In this document: positions 39,335-47,924 of the stretch, in pieces
Layout: each line of letters begins with the position of its first letter
Position numbering within the stretch: position 1 is the first letter of the stretch
NCBI RefSeq assembly: GCF_900142915.1
Contig: NZ_FRCM01000001.1
Span: forward strand, 1-64,000
DNA from: Mucilaginibacter sp. OK098
GTDB taxonomy: Bacteria > Bacteroidota > Bacteroidia > Sphingobacteriales > Sphingobacteriaceae
Direction: 5' to 3'
DNA: 64,000 nt
Notes under the pieces: model-generated
Databases searched by the model: none
What the model was told of the DNA's origin: nothing
Seen by the model: only the letters and a program-made list of their open reading frames with translations
Program-made: the position numbers and the translations under genes

Positions 39335-40138
39335 TTATTTTGTGCCCTTGCCCGCTACTACGCTGTCAATCTCGGTTTGAGTGATTCCGTATTTCGCCAT
39401 TCGTGTACGGTGATCGGCCGAGCCCAGGTACTCGTGAAGTTGTGCATTCACAGCCTGTAGAAGCCCATGATTGCTCTTGCTAAATGAGAAGGCGCCGACA
39501 GGTGCTTTTCCATCTTTGCTATTCGTGAAAGGGATTGCTTCCAGTTCCGGGTTAGCATTTGCAGTGACATGGTTTCCAACCGCTGTGGCTGCGAACGCAT
39601 CAATCTTTCCGGTCAGCAATGCGGCAGCAGCCTCTGGTTGGCTATTAAACAGCACGATTTGGCTATCGCTCACGCCTGCCGACTTTGCAGCATTGAACTG
39701 CACTTGGCCGGGAATAAGCCCAAGCATCGCATCGCCATGCATCACCACCGATTCATAGTTCATCAGCGCCTTCGGATTGCCATGATGCACGACGAATCCA
39801 TCGCCAAGCGACCATACCGGCACGCTGAAAGCTACATCCCTTGCACGTTCAGGTGTAACGAAAATGGGCACGTTCATATCCCAACGTCCAGCCTGGACAC
39901 CTGGTAAAAGCTCCTCGAACGTAGTAAACTGATATTCGATGGACGTTACGCCAATTGCCCGCAGTACTACTTCGGCCAATTCGATGTCCGCACCCTTTAC
40001 GAGATGGTTTTCGTCAGTCCAATAGAAAGGTGGTTCCTCGATATATGCGATTCGCACTTTCATGTCTTTATTCCAGAACGTTAAAGGTGAATGTTCTGAG
40101 ATTGATGAAGAACCAGGTCCTGAAATTTCTGTTTCCAT
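39335..40138 (-). CDS. Amino-acid-type substrate-binding protein (SBP_bac_3), no signal peptide
   Basis: A 267-residue protein with the fold signature of polar-amino-acid ABC binding proteins: MKVRIAYIEEPPFYWTDENH, KGADIELAEVVLRAIG, EELLPGVQAGRWDM, PVWSLGDGFVV and a C-terminal YGITQTEID. Family members are normally exported and work with a permease and an ATPase, but here there is no signal peptide from either possible start (40138, or M26 at 40063, where the domain begins) and no transporter genes nearby. GC is about 50 percent against roughly 40 percent around it, and codon choice looks proteobacterial. I read it as a recent horizontal acquisition. Loss of the signal may mean a repurposed cytosolic binder or a decaying gene. 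Confidence 0.75.
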   Translation of the reverse strand: METEISGPGSSSISEHSPLTFWNKDMKVRIAYIEEPPFYWTDENHLVKGADIELAEVVLRAIGVTSIEYQFTTFEELLPGVQAGRWDMNVPIFVTPERARDVAFSVPVWSLGDGFVVHHGNPKALMNYESVVMHGDAMLGLIPGQVQFNAAKSAGVSDSQIVLFNSQPEAAAALLTGKIDAFAATAVGNHVTANANPELEAIPFTNSKDGKAPVGAFSFSKSNHGLLQAVNAQLHEYLGSADHRTRMAKYGITQTEIDSVVAGKGTK

Positions 40139-40564
40139 TTGGCTTGTCGTTATCTTGTATGCTTGTTGTATTTATAAGGTGTCTTTCACAATGACCGCGA
40201 ATTACTTATCAGCATTCCATGTGAATTAACTTTGTAAAGTTACGAGTATAAATAAGGCTATAACAGATACAGATTTTGAAAATTTAAGCATAATAGATTG
40301 GAAAGAAATAGGTAGCAGCCTTTTAAGGTCGTCCATCAGGGTTACCCAACGAGGTTCGAACTCAAAAAGTGACTCTATCGTGCAGAAACGCAATGTCCAA
40401 AAAAGTATAAAAGCAAAACCGCCTTTAATTGCATTAGAAGCGGTTTTAAATTTTCAGTGACCGATAATGTATAGCCGTCGAACTCCTTTATTGAAGATTG
40501 TAAGGAAAATTGCAGCTTTGAAAGAGAAAAAATAAAAAGTAATAGTTCTATAGTGATAGAACCT
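40139..40564. other. Non-coding gap of 426 bases with hairpins
   Basis: No convincing gene is present. It contains a palindromic GAGGTTCGAACTC at about 40350 that resembles a tRNA T-arm, although no cloverleaf can be built around it on either strand, and a separate terminator-like hairpin listed on its own. It lies between the GC-rich foreign-looking gene and the toxin-antitoxin pair and may mark an insertion boundary. Confidence 0.4.
40415..40447. terminator. Terminator-like hairpin
   Basis: AAAACCGC and GCGGTTTT pair, extended by a partly matched inner stem, with T-rich sequence after the right arm and A-rich sequence before the left arm, so it could work in either direction. No gene directly upstream on the forward strand explains it; on the reverse strand it could end the toxin-antitoxin transcript. 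Confidence 0.5.
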
Positions 40565-40999
40565 TTATTTAATGAGTTTCTTCAAATCGGCAGTCGTAAC
40601 GATTATATTTACTCCTTTTTTAGCTAACCCTTTGGAGAGTACTTTATCGCCTGTCCATAATTTGGCACTAAGTTCTATCCCAAGCGCTATAAATGGAGTA
40701 TCGTCTTCATCAATATCTTTTGTCAAGGCAAATGCCTGAAACCATGATTGCTCACTGATCGACTCTTCTGAAACAAAATTTATAGTTGATAAAACCAATT
40801 TTTAGATATCGGATAATGTCTTCGAGTCAAGCTTAGAATAAGTTGATATTTTGGAAGCGTATCTTTTTAATTCTTCCTTAAGAAGCTCAGGTGCAAAGAA
40901 TGTAAACTCATCCTGTATATCCATCAAAATTTCCCCAATTGTAGAATGGGGATTTAACAGCGTACTAAATACAATGTTAGTATCAACTATTAAATTCAC
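40565..40999 (-). pseudogene. PIN-domain toxin gene with in-frame stop
   Basis: Residues 1-65 give the first half of a PIN-domain nuclease (MNLIVDTNIVFSTLL with the first catalytic Asp, then APELLKEELKRY). A TAA at 40804-40802 interrupts, and the same frame continues with no shift into the second half (DEDDTPFIALGIEL, LWTGDK, VNIIVTTADL). Rejoined, it is about 143 residues, the normal length of a VapC-like ribonuclease toxin. The ATG overlaps the last bases of the antitoxin gene. The toxin is probably inactivated by a nonsense mutation; a sequencing error or readthrough is possible. TTG at 40798 could in theory restart the second half, but half a PIN domain would not be active. Confidence 0.75.
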
Positions 41000-41199
41000 T
41001 TGATAAATTTCGCTTTATTTTCGGCCCACCAACGCTTTTTCGATTCATCTGCCAATTTATTGGCTTGTTCCTCTGTGCCCTCACTTTTTCTGATAGCTTC
41101 CTTATATTTAAGGTAATTCACAATTCGTTGAAATCCGGTTGTGTCAATATCGGCAGGTAAGCGGAATATAATTTCGTTATTTGTTTTCTCAATCACCAT
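40996..41199 (-). CDS. Antitoxin of a PIN-domain toxin-antitoxin pair
   Basis: A 67-residue protein overlapping the PIN gene by four bases (ATGA), the classic antitoxin-first layout. The first part (IIFRLPADIDTTGFQRIVNYLKYKE) is followed by a highly charged helix (GTEEQANKLADESKKRWWAENKAKFIK) suited to wrapping the toxin. I recognise the arrangement more than the sequence; the DNA-binding mode is not evident. Confidence 0.65.
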   Translation of the reverse strand: MVIEKTNNEIIFRLPADIDTTGFQRIVNYLKYKEAIRKSEGTEEQANKLADESKKRWWAENKAKFIK

Positions 41200-41294
41200 A
41201 TAACAAAAATACTAAAATTATTATTAACAAAAACTTTCGTTCTATCACACTGTTTAATTAATTCCCTTGGATTACTTATCCCTGGAAATGATCT

Positions 41295-41675
41295 ATGGCG
41301 GCAAAATACATCATTAGTAAAAGAAGTAAATTTTCACTGATTAGTATTGAAATAGCAACAATTTCTATTTTTTCTTCTTATTGGTTGTGTAAAAGATTTA
41401 ATTGGGATTGGATTATTGGTGTTGCTGTTTTTTTAGGCAGCAACCTGTTAATTGGATGGCTCTTTTTTCAACTGCGACTGTTTCGCTATATCTTATCAAT
41501 TTTATTCTCTTTCTTTTGGGGTTTCTTAGCTTATACTTTTTCAACGGAAATAACTAAATCAACAGCCAGTCCATGGGTAGCACTAGGAGTGGTTTTTCTG
41601 ATAAGCCTGGCACTACACAGAAGTTATTTTGATTTTGAAAAAAATGCCAGACGGATTGAGTATAAAGATTCATGA
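41295..41675 (+). CDS. Four-helix membrane protein, hypothetical
   Basis: The 126 residues carry about four hydrophobic segments (near 16-33, 41-58, 63-83 and 91-108), a basic N-terminus (KYIISKRSKF) and a charged tail (DFEKNARRIEYKDS). It is transcribed divergently from the toxin-antitoxin pair across about 95 bases. I do not recognise the family. It could be linked to the neighbouring addiction module or independent of it. Confidence 0.6.
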   Translation: MAAKYIISKRSKFSLISIEIATISIFSSYWLCKRFNWDWIIGVAVFLGSNLLIGWLFFQLRLFRYILSILFSFFWGFLAYTFSTEITKSTASPWVALGVVFLISLALHRSYFDFEKNARRIEYKDS

Positions 41676-41777
41676 AATTGCTTTTTTAGAAAAATGAAGA
41701 ATTTAAGAAAGTAAAGCCGGTAGGCGGAAACCAACGTTGAGGAAGTTTTTAGTTTTACTCTAAAAAAGAACCACTGC

Positions 41778-42404
41778 TTAAGTCACGTTCTCCCTGTATA
41801 TTTCTTCGAAGGGTTTGTTTTTTTGCTTTTGGTACATTCCCGAAAAGCGTTTATCTATAGGTGTCAACAACTGGATGCATAGTTGTTTATCATTGTCAGT
41901 AAGATCGTGAACTATCATTTGCGCTACTTTTAACACCAGGTCTTTTGCTTTCTGAAGGATTTCTATTCCTTTTGGTGTTACCTCGAGCCTTTTAACCCTT
42001 TTATCTTCCTTGTCATCGTATTCGGTAACAAGACCTCTCTTTTTCATCCTGATCAGCATGTTTGTGCCACTTGATAGTTCGATGATGTTGTTGTAAATGG
42101 CTGTCGATTTAATAGGGTTTCCCATATTATATATAGTAACCAGGATCCCAAATTCTTCGATCTGATCCAGCCCAGAACCTTCAAGAGCCTTGTTTGAATA
42201 AGCGATATGAAATTTGCCAATTCTTCTGAGCAGTATAACAAGCCTGCCGTTAAGGTCCGGTATAAGTTTGTCTTCCGGCTCAGCCCGTTTTTTATGTTCA
42301 GCAGGTATAGCCAGGCGGTGGCGGAAAAAGTCTTCTAATGAGCAATCCGGATATTGTTCTTCGAAAGCTCCCCATTGTTTAACCAACTCTACAGTATTGT
42401 TCAT
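41778..42404 (-). CDS. MarR-family winged-helix regulator
   Basis: Using the ATG at 42404 the protein has 208 residues and starts MNNTVELVKQWGAFEE. An in-frame extension to 42524 exists but is unlike the family and rich in Asn/Tyr/Leu, so I prefer the shorter form. The MarR core is visible: a helix with RLVILLRRIGKFHIAYSNKAL, an HTH region (NPIKSTAIYNNIIELSSGTNMLIRMKKRGLV), the wing YDDKEDKRVKRLEVTPKG and a C-terminal dimer helix. It is upstream of and divergent from the ECF sigma gene of the glycan locus. Its target is unknown; close relatives in Bacteroidota often sit beside unrelated genes. Confidence 0.8.
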   Translation of the reverse strand: MNNTVELVKQWGAFEEQYPDCSLEDFFRHRLAIPAEHKKRAEPEDKLIPDLNGRLVILLRRIGKFHIAYSNKALEGSGLDQIEEFGILVTIYNMGNPIKSTAIYNNIIELSSGTNMLIRMKKRGLVTEYDDKEDKRVKRLEVTPKGIEILQKAKDLVLKVAQMIVHDLTDNDKQLCIQLLTPIDKRFSGMYQKQKNKPFEEIYRENVT

Positions 42405-42622
42405 TTGATTGCTGCCATTTGGGAGTAAATTTAAATAAAAAGTGGATAATCTGTTTTTTATTGCCAAACGATATAAGTTGATATTATAAATATTGCCTGC
42501 CCGGTTTGCATCACGCAAAGGCACATATTTTAATTTGTAATAATTTCTTTACACTAAGTGTGCTATATTGCAGCATATTTCACCGGAAGCTCCCTGATAA
42601 TTATTAAGAAATACACTGAACT

Positions 42623-43159
42623 GTGATTACCCATGAACTTATTCATCGAATTCAGTTTAATGACGATGAATCTGCGTTCAATGAGCTATATAAACACTAT
42701 GTAGTTAAATTGTACCAGTTTACATATTCGTTTTTAGACGACCGGGAAGCAGGAGAGGAAATTGTAAACGATGTTTTCCTGAAGATTTGGGTAGGGCGCA
42801 AAAAGCTTGATTCGGTAAGGAATTTACAGGTTTATTTATACGTCGCGGTAAAAAATGCATGCTTAAATCACCTGCGAAGCATTTCATCAAAAAAGATCAG
42901 GGAGTTAAAAGTAACAGAAGCATATTATTTCCATTTATCTGTTGATCCTGCCCAGCTTCTAATCAGTAAAGAGTTGCAAAGCGAGGTTTTAAAAGCTGTT
43001 AATGAATTACCGCCAAGGTGCAGGCTGATCTTTAAAATGGTAAAGGAAGATGATCTATCATGCAACGAAGTAGCAACCATCCTTGGCCTTTCAAATAAAA
43101 CAGTATTTGCCCAGCTTACCATCGCCCTTAAAAAGCTTGACCAGGCGCTTCGTACGTAA
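42623..43159 (+). CDS. ECF RNA polymerase sigma factor (SusC/D-linked)
   Basis: A 178-residue ECF sigma factor of the Bacteroidota FecI/RpoE type. Region 2 (FNELYKHYVVKLYQFTYSFLDDREAGEEIVNDVFLKIW) spans about 17-60, and region 4 (LPPRCRLIFKMVKEDDLSCNEVATILGLSNKTVFAQLTIALKKL) about 128-174. The start is GTG, the first possible codon of the frame. The FecR-type gene follows after about 120 bases, then SusC and SusD, which is the standard trans-envelope switch: substrate binding by SusC is relayed through FecR to free the sigma factor and raise expression of the locus. Confidence 0.92.
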   Translation: MITHELIHRIQFNDDESAFNELYKHYVVKLYQFTYSFLDDREAGEEIVNDVFLKIWVGRKKLDSVRNLQVYLYVAVKNACLNHLRSISSKKIRELKVTEAYYFHLSVDPAQLLISKELQSEVLKAVNELPPRCRLIFKMVKEDDLSCNEVATILGLSNKTVFAQLTIALKKLDQALRT

Positions 43160-43277
43160 GTGATTGGGCCAAATATTTGCAGCATCAGGGAACTGTTTTA
43201 AATATTTCATTTTTTTTTCAAATCCTTTTAAGAAAATCTTCACTTAGCTGTGTCCTTACGGCAGAATACCAATTATT

Positions 43278-44378
43278 ATGGGAAAATCCAGGTTTATTGA
43301 GCTTATGGCTAAGAGTATTGGCAAAACGGCCACTGAAAAAGAGTTGGAAGAGCTTGAAGTATTTCTTGACCGTTTTCCTGAATATAGAAAAATGCAAAAG
43401 GTTACCGATGCGTTAAAGAGTGATTTAAAACAGCCGGATCCCACCACAAAACAAAAAGATCTTAGCGAAAGGATTGAAGAGCTTTGGTATAAGATCAAAA
43501 ATTCGGACGAAAGCCCGGTTACCTTCACCGAAAAAAATAACGTACGATCAATAATTTATTGGCGATGGGCCGCTGCCGCTATATTGATATTTGCTGTAGG
43601 CGGTGTGTTGTTTTATACCAACAGGCAGCAGCCGGTTAATCAGCTGGCAAAAGTAATGGTTCATCATATTTATGTGCCCTATGGAAAAACTACCGGGATA
43701 GTATTGCCGGATGGTACTAAAGTAAAGTTGAATGCAGGCAGTACATTTTCTTATCCGGAAGTATTTTCAAAGACTACCCGGGAAGTAAACCTTGAAGGCG
43801 AAGGTTTTTTTGAAGTGACCAAAAATGCTAAAAAGCCGTTTTTAGTACATACAAGTACACTTACTGTAAAAGTACTCGGTACGGTATTTAATGTGAAAGC
43901 TTATCATAATGACAAAAATATTGAAACAACCCTGTTAACCGGCAGGGTACAGGTTGAATTAAAAGATAAACCAGAGAAAAGCATAATACTGCTGCCAAAT
44001 GAAAAGCTTATTGTCGACAATAATTTATCAGGTACACCAAATGCAGCTACTGCAAATACCCGGGAAGCCAAGATAGAATACCAGGTTACAGCGTTACCGC
44101 AGGTTAAAGCAGGAGATATTAAAGAAACGGCCTGGCTTGATAACAGGATAATATTTACCAATGAGAGTTTTGAAGAGGTAGCTAAACAAATTGAACGGAG
44201 ATATAATGTGCAAATGGTGTTTGAAGAACCATCACTTAAAAACGAACAAATAAGCGGCGTATTGGAAAATGAATCGTTAGAACAGGCGCTGCAAATTATA
44301 CAAATGACAACGCCATTTAAATTCAGGATAGATGGACGGGCTATTTACTTAGCGCATACTGGAAAAGCAATCAATTAA
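43278..44378 (+). CDS. FecR-family anti-sigma factor
   Basis: The 366 residues comprise a cytoplasmic sigma-binding region (about 1-88), a single membrane helix at about 91-112 (IIYWRWAAAAILIFAVGGVLFY), the periplasmic FecR domain (IYVPYGKTTGIVLPDGTKVKLNAGSTFSYPEVF, then EGEGFFEV and FLVHTSTLTVKVLGTVFNVKAY) and a C-terminal STN-like DUF4974 region (FTNESFEEVAKQIERRYNVQMVFE). It holds the ECF factor encoded just upstream inactive until the TonB-dependent receptor downstream is loaded. Confidence 0.93.
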   Translation: MGKSRFIELMAKSIGKTATEKELEELEVFLDRFPEYRKMQKVTDALKSDLKQPDPTTKQKDLSERIEELWYKIKNSDESPVTFTEKNNVRSIIYWRWAAAAILIFAVGGVLFYTNRQQPVNQLAKVMVHHIYVPYGKTTGIVLPDGTKVKLNAGSTFSYPEVFSKTTREVNLEGEGFFEVTKNAKKPFLVHTSTLTVKVLGTVFNVKAYHNDKNIETTLLTGRVQVELKDKPEKSIILLPNEKLIVDNNLSGTPNAATANTREAKIEYQVTALPQVKAGDIKETAWLDNRIIFTNESFEEVAKQIERRYNVQMVFEEPSLKNEQISGVLENESLEQALQIIQMTTPFKFRIDGRAIYLAHTGKAIN

Positions 44379-44447
44379 TTTATTCACTCAAACTTATATT
44401 ATTATGAAAAAAACTTACTTACCAGATTCCTGAAGTGCTGCATAAAC

Positions 44448-44474
44448 AAGGGAAGAGGTGGTACTCTTCCCCTT
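44448..44474 (+). promoter_or_regulatory. Leader hairpin upstream of the SusC gene
   Basis: AAGGGAAGAG and CTCTTCCCCTT form a stable stem around GTGGTA, 78 bases before the SusC start. It is preceded at 44404 by a nine-codon frame (MKKTYLPDS, then TGA). There is no T run, so it is not an obvious terminator; a 5' leader element controlling receptor expression is possible. Confidence 0.4.
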
Positions 44475-44551
44475 AAAAATCGGGACAAAATAACAGGAGT
44501 AAAAGTTTTCAGACAGCTTACTCCATTCCTTAATTTTCAAAAACAAATGTA

Positions 44552-47500
44552 ATGAAAAAACTAATAAAGGCATTTGCGTTTATATATGCACAACCATGCT
44601 TTAAATTCATTTTGCTAATGAAAGCAGCATTTTTAATAACACTGGTTACCTGCCTGCAGGTTTCAGCAAGTGTTTACTCTCAGCAAAAATTCTCGCTCGA
44701 TGTTAAGCAAAGCGACGTAAGTAACATACTTACCAAAATTCAGAAACAAAGCGATTATCGTTTCTTTTATAATTACGCCAGTATCAAAAAGCTGGGCAAG
44801 GTAAATTTGCAGATAAAAGACGCTACTATTAATCAAATTTTAGATGCTATTATAGAGAATAAGCTTCCCTATAAAATAGCAGACGATCATGTGGTTATTA
44901 TATTTAACCAGGATGATATTAACGCGCAGATTACGGTAAAAGGAAAAGTTGTTGATAAAAACGGCGAACCGCTTATTGGTGTAAGTGTAAAGTTACAGGG
45001 CACTAATTTGGGTGTAACTACCAACGTTAACGGCGAGTTTTCAATTGCCGCACCTGAAAACGGTGTTTTAGAATTAACCTACATAGGTTACGAGAAGAAA
45101 ATTGTTCAAATTGATGGCAAAGCAAGTTTAGCCATTACCATGACTTCTTTACCTTCTTCACTCACCGAGGTTGTAATTGTAGGTTACGGAACAAGTAAAA
45201 AAGTTGATGTAACGGGTTCTGTAGCCAGTATTAAAGGTGCTGATATTCAAAACCTGCCGGTAGCATCTGCCGCCCAGGCTTTGGATGGCCGTGCAAGTGG
45301 TGTTAGCATTGTGCGTAACGATGGTTCGCCGGGAGCCGCGCCAAGTATCAGGATCCGTGGTACAGGTACCATCAATGATGCCAACCCGCTTGTGGTGATT
45401 GATGGAGTACCTACCACCAATGCCGATGCTTTAAGCGATATCAACCCCAACGATATCGCATCAATCGACATTTTAAAGGATGCCTCTTCTGGTGCTATTT
45501 ACGGTACCCGGGCTGCTAATGGGGTGGTTTTGGTAACTACTAAAAAAGGTACTTATAATCAAAAACTTTCAACATCGGTTAATTTTTACAGCGGTTTATC
45601 TAACTCAACAAAATATATCGATCTGCTTACCGCGCCTGATCTGTACAAACTGAAAAGAGAGCGCTATACCAACGATGGCGTAGCTATTGATACACCATGG
45701 ACTAATACTTATTATGCAACCCAAAGAACAGACTGGCAGCGCGCCATTATGGGTACAGGTCATGTAACCAATGGCGACGTTACCATACAAGGGGGAAACG
45801 ATGCATCCAACTATTATTTTTCACAGTCGATTTATAACGAGGATGGCATCATCGACAAAACCAATTTTAAGCGTTACAGCACCCGGGTTAATTCGGAGCA
45901 TAAAATAACCTCGTGGTTAAAGCTGGGCGAAAATATTCAATTAACTTATGGCAATCAGAATGGGTTTAACAATAATGATTCTCAGACGGGGCTCATATTT
46001 TCGGCGCTCCGTTTTAACCCGGCTATACCGTTGGTAAACCCTGATGGTACTTTTGGCACATCAAAAGCTTTTGGTAATCAGTTAGGCGATATTAACAGCC
46101 CTTATGCTACTATACAGGAAACCGATAAGTACACTAAAAAGTATAGGGCGCTTGCCAACGCCTTTGCAGAGATTTCATTTTTAAAAGAACTGAAACTGCG
46201 CGTTAACTACGCGTTTGACGGCTCGTTAATACGTAATTATAACTTTAATGTTGCCGACGTTAACCAGGCCAGACAAAATACAACATCTACCTTAACACAA
46301 AGTGAAGAGGAAATATCGTCACAACTGCTGGAATCTTTTCTTACTTATGATAAGGTATTTGGCAAAAGCCACATGACCTTTACAGGCGGTTATTCTTACC
46401 AGAATTTTAAAGATTATGGCTTTACCGCGAAAAGGATTGGCTATGATGATACAGATCCTGATCAAAGGGTACTTAATCAGGGTACCATCCAGCTTAACTC
46501 AAATATAATACCGCAACCAACATCTCTTCAGTCGGGTTTCGCCAGGCTGTTCTATGATTATGATAGCAGATTTTTGGCTACTGTAACTTTCCGTGCAGAT
46601 GGATCTTCAAAATTTGCCCCTGGTAAACAATGGGGTTATTTCCCGGCCTTTTCAATAGGCTGGAGGCTTTCGAACGAGCAATTTATTAAAAATATAACCT
46701 GGATAAATAACCTTAAATTAACAGGAGGCTACGGTGAACTCGGGAATCAAAACGTCGATCCATATCAATACCTAAGCTTAATTAAGATTAACAATACTTA
46801 TGAAAACAATGGCTATGCTTTTGGTGGCACAGGTGTAAGCGGTGCCGCGGTAAGCAGCATTGCCAATCCTGATATAACCTGGGAGCGTACTGCGATGACC
46901 AATATAAGTCTTGATGCGGGTTTCCTAAATAACAAGTTAAATACAACTTTGACCTATTTTAATAAGGATACTAAAAAGATGCTTGTTCCTTCATCAGAAG
47001 TATCTACCGTGGGGAGTGTAACAATTCCTGATAAAAATATAGCCAACATGAATAATCACGGTATTGAAGTGGAGGTAAATTACCAGGGTGGCGACAAAGT
47101 GAAGTATACAATTGGTGCAAATGCCTCATTTATCAAAAATAAAGTGACCAAACTTTACGGCGCGGGTGCATATATTGGTTCGGTTGTTTACGGACGCTCA
47201 AGTCAGGATATTTCGAGAACTTATGAAGGGCAGCCGATAGCTTCATTTTATGGATTTAAAACCAATGGATTATACCAAACCCAGGCCGAAATTGACAACG
47301 ATCCGGCCCTTAAGAACGATTCAAGGAAGGAAAGCATTAAGCCGGGCGATGTTCGTTTCCTTGATATAAATGGTGATGGTTTAATTGATGATAACGACCG
47401 TACCAACCTGGGTAACCCTAATCCAAACGTTACTGCAGGTATACAAGGTAGCTTGTCATATAAAGGCTTTGATTTGTCTGTAAACTTTACAGGTGTATTT

Positions 47501-47920
47501 GGCGTAAGCTTATATAATGCCGACAGGATGCAGGGTATCGACCCAACTTACCCATTTAACCTATATGCCGAAGATTTGGGCCGCTGGACAGGTGCGGGAA
47601 CAAGCAACACCATTCCAAGAATGTCGCTTGACCGTGCGAATGACAACTACCGCACCTCCGATCTGTTTGTGGAAAGCGGTAATTATTTCAGCCTTAAAAA
47701 TGCCACTTTAGGCTATACTTTGCCGTTAGCATGGTCTAAAAAAGCGGCATTAAAAAGTGTAAGGCTGTATGCTTCTGGTCAAAATGTCTTTATCATAACC
47801 AAATACAAAGGCTATACGCCGGAATTGGGTTATACAGATGGCAATAAGCAAAGAGGGGTTGATGTGGCCCAATACCCATCAGTAAGGACAATTACATTCG
47901 GTTTAACTGTTAAACTATAA
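44552..47920 (+). CDS. SusC/RagA TonB-dependent outer-membrane transporter
   Basis: A 1122-residue receptor. After the signal region (about 1-44) come an STN domain (SDVSNILTKIQKQSDYRFFYNY...) at about 46-112, which contacts the FecR-type anti-sigma factor, a carboxypeptidase-D-like regulatory domain (ITVKGKVVDKNGEPLIGVSV) at about 127-205, a TonB-box-like EVVIVGYG, the plug (ALDGRASGVSIVRNDGSPGAAPSIRIRGTGTIND, DILKDASSGAIYG) and a 22-strand-type barrel ending in FGLTVKL. It imports oligosaccharides captured by SusD. The STN domain ties it to the sigma/anti-sigma pair upstream. SusD follows four bases after the stop. Confidence 0.96.
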   Translation: MKKLIKAFAFIYAQPCFKFILLMKAAFLITLVTCLQVSASVYSQQKFSLDVKQSDVSNILTKIQKQSDYRFFYNYASIKKLGKVNLQIKDATINQILDAIIENKLPYKIADDHVVIIFNQDDINAQITVKGKVVDKNGEPLIGVSVKLQGTNLGVTTNVNGEFSIAAPENGVLELTYIGYEKKIVQIDGKASLAITMTSLPSSLTEVVIVGYGTSKKVDVTGSVASIKGADIQNLPVASAAQALDGRASGVSIVRNDGSPGAAPSIRIRGTGTINDANPLVVIDGVPTTNADALSDINPNDIASIDILKDASSGAIYGTRAANGVVLVTTKKGTYNQKLSTSVNFYSGLSNSTKYIDLLTAPDLYKLKRERYTNDGVAIDTPWTNTYYATQRTDWQRAIMGTGHVTNGDVTIQGGNDASNYYFSQSIYNEDGIIDKTNFKRYSTRVNSEHKITSWLKLGENIQLTYGNQNGFNNNDSQTGLIFSALRFNPAIPLVNPDGTFGTSKAFGNQLGDINSPYATIQETDKYTKKYRALANAFAEISFLKELKLRVNYAFDGSLIRNYNFNVADVNQARQNTTSTLTQSEEEISSQLLESFLTYDKVFGKSHMTFTGGYSYQNFKDYGFTAKRIGYDDTDPDQRVLNQGTIQLNSNIIPQPTSLQSGFARLFYDYDSRFLATVTFRADGSSKFAPGKQWGYFPAFSIGWRLSNEQFIKNITWINNLKLTGGYGELGNQNVDPYQYLSLIKINNTYENNGYAFGGTGVSGAAVSSIANPDITWERTAMTNISLDAGFLNNKLNTTLTYFNKDTKKMLVPSSEVSTVGSVTIPDKNIANMNNHGIEVEVNYQGGDKVKYTIGANASFIKNKVTKLYGAGAYIGSVVYGRSSQDISRTYEGQPIASFYGFKTNGLYQTQAEIDNDPALKNDSRKESIKPGDVRFLDINGDGLIDDNDRTNLGNPNPNVTAGIQGSLSYKGFDLSVNFTGVFGVSLYNADRMQGIDPTYPFNLYAEDLGRWTGAGTSNTIPRMSLDRANDNYRTSDLFVESGNYFSLKNATLGYTLPLAWSKKAALKSVRLYASGQNVFIITKYKGYTPELGYTDGNKQRGVDVAQYPSVRTITFGLTVKL

Positions 47921-47924
47921 AATC

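Noticed and set aside
40345..40375. Possible tRNA T-arm (GAGGTTCGAACTC)
   Set aside because: The motif is palindromic, and neither strand gives an acceptor stem, D-arm or anticodon arm at the right distances, so no tRNA is called.
42405..42524. Forty-residue N-terminal extension of the MarR protein
   Set aside because: The extension is unlike MarR proteins and holds no domain; the ATG at 42404 gives a normal family start.
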